Made by a program: the position numbers and the translations under genes
Notes under the pieces: model-generated
What the model saw: only the letters and a program-made list of their open reading frames with translations
Told to the model about the DNA's origin: nothing
The model's database searches: none
Part shown: piece after piece, positions 18,022 through 26,556 of the stretch
Position numbering within the stretch: position 1 is the first letter of the stretch
Layout of the letters: each line of letters opens with the position of its first letter
NCBI RefSeq assembly: GCF_003994415.1
Contig: NZ_CP034689.1
Span: forward strand, 372,001-436,000
DNA from: Achromobacter spanius
GTDB lineage: Bacteria > Pseudomonadota > Gammaproteobacteria > Burkholderiales > Burkholderiaceae_B
DNA length: 64,000 nucleotides
Direction: 5' to 3'

Positions 18022-19131
18022 TTAGAAGTGAATCACCGTGCGGATCGACTTGCCTTCATGCATCAGGTCGAAGGCTTCGTTGATGCGTTCCAAAGGCAGC
18101 GTGTGCGTTACGAACGGGTCCAGGTCGATCTTGCCGCTCATGGCGTCTTCGACCATGCCCGGCAGTTGCGTGCGGCCCTTCACGCCACCGAATGCCGAGC
18201 CGCGCCACACGCGGCCGGTGACCAGCTGGAACGGGCGCGTGCTGATTTCCTGGCCCGCGCCGGCCACGCCGATGATGATGCTTTCGCCCCAACCCTTGTG
18301 GCAGCATTCCAGCGCCGCGCGCATCACGTGCACGTTGCCGATGCACTCGAACGAGAAGTCCACGCCGCCATCGGTGAGTTCGACGATGACGTCCTGAATG
18401 GGCTTGTCGTAGTCCTTGGGGTTGATGCAGTCGGTGGCGCCCATGGCGCTGGCCAGCACGAACTTGTTCGGGTTGGTGTCCACGGCGATGATGCGGCCGG
18501 CCTTGGCCTGCACCGCGCCCTGAATCACGGCCAGGCCGATGCCGCCCAGGCCGAACACGGCGACGGTATCGCCTTCCTTGACCTTGGCGGTGTTGTGCAC
18601 GGCGCCCAGGCCGGTGGTGACGCCACAGCCCAGCAGGCAGACTTTTTCATGCGGGGCGGCGGGGTTGATCTTGGCCAGCGAGATCTCGTTGACGACCGAG
18701 TATTCGCTGAAGGTCGAGCAGCCCATGTAGTGATAGAGCGGCTTGCCTTCGTAGCTGAAGCGCGAGGTGCCGTCGGGCATCACACCCTTGCCCTGGGTGG
18801 CGCGCACCTTCTGGCACAGGTTGGTCTTGCCGGACAGGCAGAACTTGCACTCGCGGCATTCGGCCGTGTAGAGCGGAATGACGTGGTCGCCGGGTTTCAG
18901 GGACGTGACGCCTTCGCCCACTTCCACGACGATGCCCGCGCCTTCGTGGCCCAGCACGGCGGGGAACAGGCCTTCGGGGTCGTCACCGCTCAGGGTGAAG
19001 GCGTCGGTATGGCAGACGCCGGTGTGGGTGATCTGCACCAGCACCTCGCCGCGCTGCGGGGGCGCGACGTCAATTTCAACGATTTCCAGCGGCTTGCCGG
19101 GTTCGAATGCGACTGCTGCGCGTGATTTCAT
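18022..19131 (-). CDS. frmA: S-(hydroxymethyl)glutathione dehydrogenase / class III alcohol dehydrogenase
   Basis: A 369-aa zinc-dependent medium-chain dehydrogenase that oxidises S-hydroxymethylglutathione (formaldehyde plus glutathione) with NAD+. The catalytic-zinc region HTGVCHTDAFTLSG and GHEGAGIVVEVGEGV, the structural-zinc cysteines in CRECKFCLSGKTNLC, and the cofactor motif GLGGIGLAVIQGA are present. GCGVTTGLGAV is typical of class III. Length equals the family norm. It is downstream of frmR on the same strand (27 bp gap), forming the standard formaldehyde-inducible frmRA unit. No S-formylglutathione hydrolase (frmB) follows within the window. Confidence 0.95.
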   Translation of the reverse strand: MKSRAAVAFEPGKPLEIVEIDVAPPQRGEVLVQITHTGVCHTDAFTLSGDDPEGLFPAVLGHEGAGIVVEVGEGVTSLKPGDHVIPLYTAECRECKFCLSGKTNLCQKVRATQGKGVMPDGTSRFSYEGKPLYHYMGCSTFSEYSVVNEISLAKINPAAPHEKVCLLGCGVTTGLGAVHNTAKVKEGDTVAVFGLGGIGLAVIQGAVQAKAGRIIAVDTNPNKFVLASAMGATDCINPKDYDKPIQDVIVELTDGGVDFSFECIGNVHVMRAALECCHKGWGESIIIGVAGAGQEISTRPFQLVTGRVWRGSAFGGVKGRTQLPGMVEDAMSGKIDLDPFVTHTLPLERINEAFDLMHEGKSIRTVIHF

Positions 19132-19158
19132 AGTTGGGCTCCACGAATGTCGGGGGAA

Positions 19159-19449
19159 TTACTTCAAATAGGAACGGACGATGCGCATCAGCTGATCAAC
19201 CTCGGCTTCAGCGTTGATCCCGGTGTGTTGCGGCCCGCCCTGGGCGGATTGCAGAAAGGTTTCCCGGAGATGGCTTTCCAGCACTTCGGCCATCAGGCCG
19301 GTGGCGGCGCCGCGCAAGGCGGCCAGTTGCTGTAGCAGCGCCCCGCATTCCGTGCCCTCGTTGACCGCGCGTTCCAATGCTAACGCCTGCCCCTGGATAC
19401 GGCGCAAGCGGGTGACGACGCGTTTTTTTTCTTCCGGCGAATGCGGCAC
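19159..19449 (-). CDS. frmR: Formaldehyde-responsive repressor FrmR (CsoR/RcnR family)
   Basis: A 96-aa all-helical DUF156/CsoR-family repressor starting at a GTG codon: MPHSPEEKKRVVTRLRRIQG. With this start, Pro2 and Cys35 (in GTECG) fall at the positions that sense formaldehyde in Escherichia coli FrmR, and His60 is kept. Known mechanism: formaldehyde links Pro2 and Cys35 and releases the repressor from DNA. It precedes frmA and is divergent from hutC; a G-tract operator lies 17 bp upstream of its start. The frame continues upstream, but that part is the antisense of hutC and not coding. Confidence 0.92.
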   Translation of the reverse strand: MPHSPEEKKRVVTRLRRIQGQALALERAVNEGTECGALLQQLAALRGAATGLMAEVLESHLRETFLQSAQGGPQHTGINAEAEVDQLMRIVRSYLK

Positions 19450-19466
19450 GGCAGGCTCCGAAAACG

Positions 19467-19483
19467 ATACAGGGGGGGAGTAT
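19467..19483. promoter_or_regulatory. Probable FrmR operator
   Basis: ATACAGGGGGGGAGTAT is an ATAC/GTAT inverted repeat around a run of seven G. CsoR/RcnR-family repressors bind exactly this type of A-form G/C tract with flanking AT inverted repeats. It sits just upstream of frmR and would overlap its promoter. Confidence 0.75.
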
Positions 19484-19501
19484 ACGAAAACCGTCGGGCA
19501 A

Positions 19502-19530
19502 TTCGCAAGACATATGTACCTGTCTATACT
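19502..19530 (+). promoter_or_regulatory. Candidate sigma70 promoter of hutC
   Basis: TTCGCA (19502-19507), a 17-bp spacer and TATACT (19525-19530) lie about 65 bp before the hutC GTG. The spacer contains ATGTAC, a half-match to the HutC palindrome, so autoregulation is possible. Confidence 0.45.
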
Positions 19531-19593
19531 GGAGGCCGATTTTTTCACTGCGCCTTGGGGGTTGCCCCAGCGGCGCCCACCCAGGATGCTTCC

Positions 19594-20337
19594 GTGGCTT
19601 CTCCTCCCCCCCAATTGCCCGTTCAGACCCATTCCCTGCCGGCGCCCCTGTATGCACAGGTCAAGCAGATGATCGCCCAGCAGATCCGCACCGGCGCCTG
19701 GCCCGCGCATTACCGCGTGCCATCGGAAAGCGAACTGGTCGACGAATTGGGGTTCAGCCGCATGACGATCAATCGTGCGCTGCGCGAGCTGACCGCCGAA
19801 GGCCTGCTGGTGCGGATGCAGGGCGTGGGCACGTTCGTGGCGCAGCCCAAGGCGCGTTCGGCGCTGTTTGCGGTGAACAACATCGCGGATGAGATCGCGG
19901 CGCGTAATCATCGGCATCACAGCCGCGTGGTGCGCCTGGCAGAAGAACCGGCCGGGCCCGAGCAGGCCCAGGCGCTGGAATTGCGCGCGGGCGAGCCCGT
20001 GTTCCATTCCGTGATCGTGCATTTTGAAGACGACGTGCCGATCCAGTTGGAAGACCGTTACGTCAATGTGCGCTTGGCGCCCGACTACCTGAAGCAGGAT
20101 TTCACCCAGCACACCCCCTACGAATACCTGACGCGCGTGGCGCCGCTTAGCGAGGGCGAGCACGTGGTCGAGGCCATATTGGCCAAGCCGCGTGAATGCC
20201 AGTTGTTGCAAATCGAGCGCAACGAACCGTGTTTGCTGATCCGCCGTCGCACTTGGTCGGGCGAGCGCGCGGTGACGCTTGCGCGTCTGATCCACCCCGG
20301 GTCGCGTCACCGCCTGGAAGGCAAGTTCACGACATGA
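19594..20337 (+). CDS. hutC: Histidine utilisation repressor HutC (GntR/UTRA)
   Basis: A 247-aa GntR-family repressor. The N-terminal winged HTH (PLYAQVKQMIAQQIRTGAW, then VPSESELVDELGFSRMTINR) is followed by a UTRA ligand domain (ALFAVNNIADEIAARNHRHH, with E-Y-L around the middle and RRRTW near the end), the pattern that separates HutC from other GntR proteins. It represses hut genes and is released by urocanate. The GTG at 19594 has AGGA seven bases upstream; longer in-frame extensions lie over the frmR operator. Its stop overlaps the hutD start (ATGA), so the two are coupled. Confidence 0.92.
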   Translation: MASPPPQLPVQTHSLPAPLYAQVKQMIAQQIRTGAWPAHYRVPSESELVDELGFSRMTINRALRELTAEGLLVRMQGVGTFVAQPKARSALFAVNNIADEIAARNHRHHSRVVRLAEEPAGPEQAQALELRAGEPVFHSVIVHFEDDVPIQLEDRYVNVRLAPDYLKQDFTQHTPYEYLTRVAPLSEGEHVVEAILAKPRECQLLQIERNEPCLLIRRRTWSGERAVTLARLIHPGSRHRLEGKFTT

Positions 20338-20924
20338 CACCGCGCAACATCCGTTTGTATCGCGCCGCCGATTACCCGCGCATGCCGTGGAAGAACGGCG
20401 GTGGCATCACGCAAGAGGTCGCCCGCAATCCGGGCGGCAGCAACGCTGCGTTTGATTGGCGCCTGTCGATTGCCGAAGTGGCGCAGGACGGCGGGTTTTC
20501 GGCGTTCGATGGCTATCAGCGGATCATCACCGTGCTGGAAGGGGCGGGGATTCAGTTGACGATCGAAGGACACGAGCAGGCGCCGTTAATACCCCGTGAG
20601 GCGTATGCATTCCCGGGCGATGCGCGGGTGCATTGCCGTTTGCTGAACGGGCCGGTCCGGGATTTCAATTTGATCTATGCGCCTGGCCGCTATCAGGCAC
20701 GGCTGCAATGGATATCGGCATCCTGCGTGTTCCATAGCGCCGCGCCCGATGTGCTGGTGCTGAACGCGGGTACTGAGTTGGTGGCGCAGGTGAATGGCGA
20801 AAGCCACACGCTGCACGCGCGGTACGACTGCCTGCACAGCCATGGCCAGGCAGGCCTGACGGAGTACCGCCTGCAAGGCAACATCGACGCCTGCATGATA
20901 GAGCTGACCCCACAAGGCACGTAG
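20334..20924 (+). CDS. hutD: HutD/Ves family protein
   Basis: A 196-aa bicupin-like protein starting MTPRNIRLYRAADYPRMPWKNG; the 'MPWKNGGG-T-E' motif and DWRLSIAEV are signatures of the HutD/Ves family. In Pseudomonas HutD acts as a governor of hut expression, perhaps by binding formylated or urocanate-related intermediates; it is not one of the catalytic hut enzymes. It overlaps hutC by four bases. Its TAG stop lies inside the first copy of the repeat block that begins at 20921, so an inserted repeat may have set the present 3' end. Confidence 0.9.
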   Translation: MTPRNIRLYRAADYPRMPWKNGGGITQEVARNPGGSNAAFDWRLSIAEVAQDGGFSAFDGYQRIITVLEGAGIQLTIEGHEQAPLIPREAYAFPGDARVHCRLLNGPVRDFNLIYAPGRYQARLQWISASCVFHSAAPDVLVLNAGTELVAQVNGESHTLHARYDCLHSHGQAGLTEYRLQGNIDACMIELTPQGT

Positions 20925-21480
20925 GATGGGTGAAGCGCGAACGAACAGCGGCAAGAACCCGACTGCGCATCGCGCGTAACCCATCAGACGGCGGCGGTGC
21001 TGTGACCAGCTTCGTGCAGAACCCAACGGTGCTGTGGCGGATCTTGTCCAGAACGTGGCGGTGCTGTGGCGGATATTGTTGCGAGCCCTTGCGCTGCTTG
21101 ATGGGTTTCGCGCGTTGGGGTGTTTTGGTTCTTGCGTTGACCGGCGCGCGCTGCACCCATCCTACGTCGCATCGCGTGATCGTAGGATGGGTGAAGCGCG
21201 AACGAATAGCGGCAAGAACCCGACTGCGGATCGCGCGTAACCCATCAGACGGCGGTGGTGCTGTGACCAGCTTCGTGCAGAACCCAACGGTGCTGTGGCG
21301 GATCTTGTTGCGAGCCCTTGCGCTGCTTGATGGGTTTCGCGCGTTGGGGTGTTTTGGTTCTTGCGTTGACCGGTGCGCGCTGCACCCATCCTACGTTGCA
21401 TCGCGTGATCGTAGGATGGGTGCAGCGCGAACGAATAGCGGCAAGAACCCGACTGCGGATCGCGCGGAACCCATCAGGCA
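20921..21480. repeat. Tandem copies of a dispersed-type repeat with inverted ends
   Basis: Copies start with GTAGGATGGGTG at 20921, 21182 and 21411. The first two are about 261 and 229 bp; the third is cut off near 21480. Each full copy ends with the inverted counterpart CACCCATCCTAC (e.g. 21154-21165), so each can fold end to end. The first copy carries an extra ~32-bp internal duplication of a GGCGGTGCTGTGGCGGAT segment. GTAGGATGGGTG repeats of this kind are seen in intergenic regions of many proteobacteria. No transposase is encoded, and apparent open frames here are translations of the repeat. The block separates hutD from hutU. Confidence 0.85.
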
Positions 21481-21544
21481 ACCGTCCCCTGACAACCATC
21501 CATCCATTCGGGTATTCCCCTACCAAAAATCCACTCACCTAGGC

Positions 21545-21574
21545 TTGTATATACAACCATAGGCATCCTATGAT
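21545..21574 (+). promoter_or_regulatory. HutC operator overlapping the hutU promoter
   Basis: TTGTATATACAA (21545-21556) is a perfect palindrome matching the known HutC site type (CTTGTAT-x-TACAAG). A -10-like TATGAT follows at 21569-21574, so the palindrome covers the -35 position. HutC would block hutU-hutH-permease-hutI transcription until urocanate accumulates. Confidence 0.8.
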
Positions 21575-21628
21575 GCGGGCAACCGCTGCGTGGGGAACTT
21601 CGCGGCAGAACCGATCAAGGAGACTCTC

Positions 21629-23308
21629 TTGGACCAATCGAACCGATACCGCGATGTCGTGATTCGCGCCGCGCGTGGCAATAAACTGACGGCCAAGAGC
21701 TGGCTGACCGAAGCGCCGTTGCGCATGTTGATGAACAACCTCGACCCCGACGTCGCCGAAAATCCCAAGGAACTGGTCGTGTACGGCGGTATCGGCCGTG
21801 CCGCGCGCAACTGGGATTGCTATGACAAGATCGTTGAGTCGCTCACCAAGCTGAACGACGATGAAACCCTGCTGGTGCAGTCGGGCAAGCCGGTCGGCGT
21901 GTTCAAGACCCATGCCAACGCGCCGCGCGTGCTGATCGCCAACTCCAACCTGGTGCCGCACTGGGCCACCTGGGAACACTTCAACGAACTGGACGCCAAG
22001 GGCCTGGCCATGTACGGCCAGATGACGGCGGGCAGTTGGATCTACATCGGCAGCCAGGGCATCGTGCAGGGCACCTACGAAACCTTTGTGGAAGCTGGCC
22101 GCCAGCACTATGGCGGCAATCTGACCGGCCGCTGGGTGCTGACCGCGGGCCTGGGCGGCATGGGCGGCGCGCAGCCGCTGGCCGCCACCTTGGCTGGCGC
22201 ATGTTCTCTGAACATTGAATGTCAGCAGGCCAGCATCGACTTCCGCCTGCGCACCCGCTATGTGGACGAACAGGCCACCGACCTGGACGACGCACTGGCG
22301 CGCATTGCCACGTACACCAAGGAAGGCCGCGCCGTATCCATCGCGCTGTGCGGCAACGCCGCCGACATCCTGCCCGAACTGGTGCGCCGTGGCGTCAAAC
22401 CCGACATGGTCACCGACCAGACCAGCGCGCACGACCCGCTTAACGGCTATCTGCCCGCCGGCTGGACCTGGCCGGAATACCGCGAGCGCGCCAAGCGCGA
22501 GCCCGCCGTCGTCGTCAAGGCCGCCAAGCAATCGATGGCCGTCCACGTGCAAGCCATGCTGGCCTTCAAGCGCCAGGGCATTCCCACTTTCGACTACGGC
22601 AACAACATCCGCCAGATGGCCAAGGAAGAAGGCGTGGCCGACGCCTTTGACTTCCCCGGCTTTGTGCCCGCCTACATCCGCCCGCTGTTCTGCCGAGGCG
22701 TGGGTCCGTTCCGCTGGGCCGCACTGTCCGGCGACCCGCAAGACATCTACAAGACCGACGCCAAGGTCAAGGAACTGATTCCGGACGACGCACACCTGCA
22801 TCACTGGCTGACCATGGCGCGCGAGCGCATCAGCTTCCAGGGCTTGCCCGCGCGCATCTGCTGGGTGGGTCTGGGCCAACGCGCCAAGCTGGGCCTGGCC
22901 TTCAATGAAATGGTCCGCTCGGGCGAACTGTCCGCGCCGGTCGTCATTGGCCGCGACCATCTGGATTCCGGCTCGGTCGCCAGCCCCAACCGCGAAACCG
23001 AATCCATGCGCGACGGCTCGGACGCCGTGTCCGACTGGCCGCTGCTGAACGCCTTGCTGAACACCGCCAGCGGCGCCACCTGGGTGTCGCTGCACCATGG
23101 CGGTGGCGTGGGCATGGGGTTCTCGCAGCACTCCGGCATGGTCGTGGTGTGCGATGGCACCGACGAGGCCGCCGAGCGCATCGCCCGCGTGCTGACCAAC
23201 GACCCGGCCACGGGCGTGATGCGGCATGCGGACGCGGGTTACGACATCGCCATCGACTGCGCGAAAGAGCAGGGCTTGAACCTGCCCATGGTCACGGGCC
23301 AGCGCTAA
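21629..23308 (+). CDS. hutU: Urocanate hydratase
   Basis: A 559-aa cytosolic NAD+-dependent enzyme converting urocanate to 4-imidazolone-5-propionate, the second step of histidine breakdown. The family signature is present throughout (GGIGRAARNWDCYD, GRWVLTAGLGGMGGAQPLA, RWAALSGDPQDIYKTD, HHGGGVGMGFSQHSGMV). Length matches urocanases. I choose the TTG at 21629, preceded by AAGGAGACTCTC, because it gives MDQSNRYRD, the usual N-terminus; an upstream GTG lacks a ribosome binding site. It heads the hut catabolic operon behind the HutC operator. Confidence 0.96.
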   Translation: MDQSNRYRDVVIRAARGNKLTAKSWLTEAPLRMLMNNLDPDVAENPKELVVYGGIGRAARNWDCYDKIVESLTKLNDDETLLVQSGKPVGVFKTHANAPRVLIANSNLVPHWATWEHFNELDAKGLAMYGQMTAGSWIYIGSQGIVQGTYETFVEAGRQHYGGNLTGRWVLTAGLGGMGGAQPLAATLAGACSLNIECQQASIDFRLRTRYVDEQATDLDDALARIATYTKEGRAVSIALCGNAADILPELVRRGVKPDMVTDQTSAHDPLNGYLPAGWTWPEYRERAKREPAVVVKAAKQSMAVHVQAMLAFKRQGIPTFDYGNNIRQMAKEEGVADAFDFPGFVPAYIRPLFCRGVGPFRWAALSGDPQDIYKTDAKVKELIPDDAHLHHWLTMARERISFQGLPARICWVGLGQRAKLGLAFNEMVRSGELSAPVVIGRDHLDSGSVASPNRETESMRDGSDAVSDWPLLNALLNTASGATWVSLHHGGGVGMGFSQHSGMVVVCDGTDEAAERIARVLTNDPATGVMRHADAGYDIAIDCAKEQGLNLPMVTGQR

Positions 23309-23420
23309 GGCCACACTCAATCCTATTCCGCGATACGCGGATTGCGGCGCACGTGCCCGCATGACGGCCGGCCTGACCACCCCATTGCAAGACGCCGACG
23401 CACCGGCGCAGGAGAAAAAA

Positions 23421-24950
23421 ATGGAATTGCACTTGAAACCCGGCCACCTGACCTTGGCCGATTTGCGGCGCGTCTACCGCGAGCCGGTCCGGCTGACGCT
23501 GGATGCGGGCGCGGCGGACGCCATCGACGCCAGCGTGGCCACCGTCGAACGGCTGATTGCCGAGGGCCGCACGGTGTATGGCATCAACACGGGCTTTGGC
23601 TTGCTGGCGTCCACCAAGATCGCGCGCGAAGACCTCGAAGCACTGCAAAGTTCGCTGGTGCGCTCGCACGCGGCGGGCGTGGGCGAACCCCTGGATGACG
23701 CCATGGTGCGGCTGATCATGGTCTTGAAGATCAACAGCCTGGCGCGCGGCTATTCCGGTATTCGCCGCCACGTCATCGACAGCCTGATCGCGATGGTGAA
23801 CGCGGGTGTTTATCCGCATATTCCGCTTAAAGGGTCGGTGGGCGCCTCGGGCGACCTGGCGCCGTTGGCGCATATGTCCATCGTGCTGCTGGGCGAAAGC
23901 CGCGCCCGCCATCAAGGCGAGTGGCTGCCCGCGCAGGAAGCGTTGGCGCGCGCCGGCCTGGTGCCGTTGACGTTGGCGGCCAAGGAAGGGCTGGCGTTGT
24001 TGAACGGCACGCAGGTGTCCACGGCCTATGCCTTGCGCGGCTTGTTCGACGCCGAAGACATGATGGCCGCCGGGCTGGTGTGCGGCAGCCTCAGCGTGGA
24101 AGCCATGCTGGGTTCGCGCGTGCCCTTCGATGCACGCATTCACGCCGCGCGCGGCCAGCCGGGCCAGATCGCCGTGGCCGGCGTTTATCGCGACCTGCTG
24201 GGCCAGGACAGCGAAGTTGGCCATTCGCACGCCGATTGCGAAAAGGTGCAAGACCCGTACTCCCTGCGCTGCCAGCCCCAGGTAATGGGCGCCTGCCTGA
24301 CGCAGATCCGCCACGCGGCGCATGTGCTGCAAATTGAATCCAACGCCGTATCCGACAACCCGCTGGTGTTCGTGTCCCAGGGCGACGTGATCTCGGGCGG
24401 CAACTTCCATGCCGAACCCGTGGCCATGGTGGCGGACAACCTGGCGCTGGCGCTGGCCGAGATCGGCGCGCTGTCTGAACGACGTATCGCGTTGATGATG
24501 GACAAGCACATGTCGCAGTTGCCGCCGTTCCTGGTCGCAAAGGGTGGCGTGAATTCGGGCTTCATGATTGCCCAGGTGACCGCCGCCGCGCTGGCCAGCG
24601 ACAACAAGGCGCTGGCGCATCCGGCCAGCGTGGACAGCATGCCCACGTCGGCCAACCAGGAAGACCATGTATCGATGGCGCCCAACGCCGGCAAGCGGCT
24701 CTGGGCCATGGCCGACAACGTGCGCGACATCCTGGCCATCGAATGGCTGGGCGCCTGCCAGGGGCTGGACTTCCGCGTAGGCTTGAAGACCTCGCCCCAG
24801 CTTGAACAGGCGCGCCGCGTGCTGCGCGAGCAAGTGCCGCACTACGAAGAAGACCGCTTCTTCGCGCCGGATATCGCCGCGGCCAGCAGCCTGATATCGG
24901 CGCAGGTCCTGAACGGGCTGATGCCCGCGGGGCTGCTGCCCAGCCTCTGA
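23421..24950 (+). CDS. hutH: Histidine ammonia-lyase
   Basis: A 509-aa enzyme that removes ammonia from L-histidine to give urocanate. The Ala-Ser-Gly triad that cyclises to the MIO cofactor is in VGASGDLAPLAHMS (~residue 144). Other family motifs: YGINTGFGLLAS, LNGTQVSTAYAL and SADQED-like TSANQEDHVSM near the C-terminus. The ATG at 23421 follows GGAGAAAAAA; length equals the family norm. It follows hutU by about 110 bp on the same strand and precedes a permease gene. Confidence 0.97.
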   Translation: MELHLKPGHLTLADLRRVYREPVRLTLDAGAADAIDASVATVERLIAEGRTVYGINTGFGLLASTKIAREDLEALQSSLVRSHAAGVGEPLDDAMVRLIMVLKINSLARGYSGIRRHVIDSLIAMVNAGVYPHIPLKGSVGASGDLAPLAHMSIVLLGESRARHQGEWLPAQEALARAGLVPLTLAAKEGLALLNGTQVSTAYALRGLFDAEDMMAAGLVCGSLSVEAMLGSRVPFDARIHAARGQPGQIAVAGVYRDLLGQDSEVGHSHADCEKVQDPYSLRCQPQVMGACLTQIRHAAHVLQIESNAVSDNPLVFVSQGDVISGGNFHAEPVAMVADNLALALAEIGALSERRIALMMDKHMSQLPPFLVAKGGVNSGFMIAQVTAAALASDNKALAHPASVDSMPTSANQEDHVSMAPNAGKRLWAMADNVRDILAIEWLGACQGLDFRVGLKTSPQLEQARRVLREQVPHYEEDRFFAPDIAAASSLISAQVLNGLMPAGLLPSL

Positions 24951-25065
24951 TTTTCCTCTTTGCGGCCGTCGCCTGACGGCCGCATTCGCGCGCTGTGCGT
25001 ACGCGTCCGTAGAAGACGCCCGCACGGCGTGATGCTGCACGCCTATAACAATTACGGAGACGGAA

Positions 25066-26472
25066 ATGCAAGCAGAAACGCAGGATCTGAAACGGGGGCT
25101 CAACGCCAGGCACATACGCTTCATGGCATTGGGGTCGGCCATTGGAACCGGCCTGTTCTATGGGTCGGCCAAGGCCATCCAGGAGGCCGGCCCGTCGGTG
25201 CTGATCGCCTACCTGATCGCCGGCGCGGCCGTGTACATGGTGATGCGCGCGTTGGGGGAAATGGCGGTCAGAAACCCGGTGTCCGGGTCCTTCGGACAGT
25301 ACGCCACCAGTTATCTGGGGCCCATCGCGGGCTTTCTGACCGGTTGGACGTATGCCTTCGAGATGATCATCGTCTGCCTGGCCGACGTGACCGCCTTCGG
25401 TTTTTACATGGGCTTCTGGTATCCCGACGTGCCGCGCTGGATCTGGGTGCTGTCCATCGTGTTCTTCATCGGCGCCATCAACCTGTGTTCGGTCAAGGTG
25501 TTTGGCGAGCTGGAGTTTTGGCTGTCATTGCTGAAAGTGGGCGCGATTATCGCCATGATTGCCGGCGGACTGGGCATCATGCTGTTCGGCTTCGGGCTGA
25601 ACGTGGATAACGCGGCGACGGGTGTGCATAACCTGTGGGAGCACGGCGGTTTCATGCCCAACGGCGTGGGCGGGCTGATTGCATCGCTGGCGGTGGTGGT
25701 GTTCGCCTTTGGCGGCATCGAAATCATCGGCATCACGGCGGGCGAAGCCAAGGACCCCGGCCGCACCATCCCGCGCGCGATCAACGCGGTGCCGCTGCGC
25801 ATTTTGCTGTTCTACGTGCTGACGTTGTTCGTGCTGATGTCCCTTTTCCCGTGGACGCAGATCGGCAGCCAGGGCAGCCCCTTCGTGCAGATCTTTGACG
25901 GGCTGGGCATCAAGTCGGCGGCCACCATTTTGAATATCGTGGTGATCTCGGCGGCCGTGTCGGCCATCAACAGCGACATCTTCGGCGCGGGCCGCATGCT
26001 GTACGGCATGGCGCGCCAAGGCCAGGCGCCGCGCGGTTTCGCGGCAGTGTCGGAATCCGGCGTGCCATGGATGACGGTAGTGGTGATGACGGTTGCGCTA
26101 CTGCTGGGCGTGCTGCTGAACTATCTGATTCCCGAAGATGTGTTCGTGCTTATTGCGTCGATTGCCACCTTCGCTACCGTGTGGGTGTGGTTGATGATTC
26201 TGTTGTCGCAGGTGGCGATGCGGCGCAAGATGAGTCCTGCGGAAGTGGCCGAGCTGAAGTTCCCGGTGCCGTTCTGGCCGATCGGGCCGCTGCTGGCTAT
26301 CGCGTTTCTGGTGTTCGTGATCGGGGTGTTGGGATATTTCCCGCGCACGCAGATGGCCTTGGTGGTGGGCGCGGTGTGGATCGCGTTGTTGTGCGTGGCC
26401 TACCGCTACCTGGTCCTGCCGCGCGGCCCCAGCGGCGGCATCTCGGTGCCGGTGGCGCAGGGGTCCGACTGA
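25066..26472 (+). CDS. APC-family amino-acid permease, probably histidine (HutT/ProY type)
   Basis: A 468-aa inner-membrane carrier with 12 predicted helices. The N-terminal RHIRFMALGSAIGTGLFYGS and GEMAVRNPVSGSFGQYA are hallmarks of the amino-acid transporter (AAT) branch of the APC superfamily, which includes proline-, aromatic- and histidine-specific H+ symporters. GGIEIIGITAGEAKDP is also typical. It lies between hutH and hutI, so I infer histidine (or urocanate) uptake. The ATG at 25066 has GGAGACGGAA in front. Confidence 0.9.
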   Translation: MQAETQDLKRGLNARHIRFMALGSAIGTGLFYGSAKAIQEAGPSVLIAYLIAGAAVYMVMRALGEMAVRNPVSGSFGQYATSYLGPIAGFLTGWTYAFEMIIVCLADVTAFGFYMGFWYPDVPRWIWVLSIVFFIGAINLCSVKVFGELEFWLSLLKVGAIIAMIAGGLGIMLFGFGLNVDNAATGVHNLWEHGGFMPNGVGGLIASLAVVVFAFGGIEIIGITAGEAKDPGRTIPRAINAVPLRILLFYVLTLFVLMSLFPWTQIGSQGSPFVQIFDGLGIKSAATILNIVVISAAVSAINSDIFGAGRMLYGMARQGQAPRGFAAVSESGVPWMTVVVMTVALLLGVLLNYLIPEDVFVLIASIATFATVWVWLMILLSQVAMRRKMSPAEVAELKFPVPFWPIGPLLAIAFLVFVIGVLGYFPRTQMALVVGAVWIALLCVAYRYLVLPRGPSGGISVPVAQGSD

Positions 26473-26556
26473 AAGGGTTTGACTGATGGGTCTGAATGAC
26501 CGAGCACGGCGCCCGCCGCCCCTGGTGGCGCGGCGCCGGTTTCAAGGAGTACGTGC

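Noticed and set aside
19480..19485. GTATAC near frmR as another GntR operator
   Set aside because: It is part of the ATAC-G7-GTAT FrmR site and lacks the AATG extension seen in the GntR sites.
20921..21480. CRISPR array
   Set aside because: Only two to three copies, units over 220 bp, no short regular repeats and spacers, no cas genes.
20930..21562. Open frame of 210 codons in the repeat block
   Set aside because: It translates the tandem repeats themselves, with duplicated peptide segments and no ribosome binding site.
21539..25142. Two long minus-strand frames (~613 and ~616 codons) across hutU and hutH
   Set aside because: Antisense to hutU and hutH, no ribosome binding sites, low-complexity His/Arg/Gly-rich products with no known domain.
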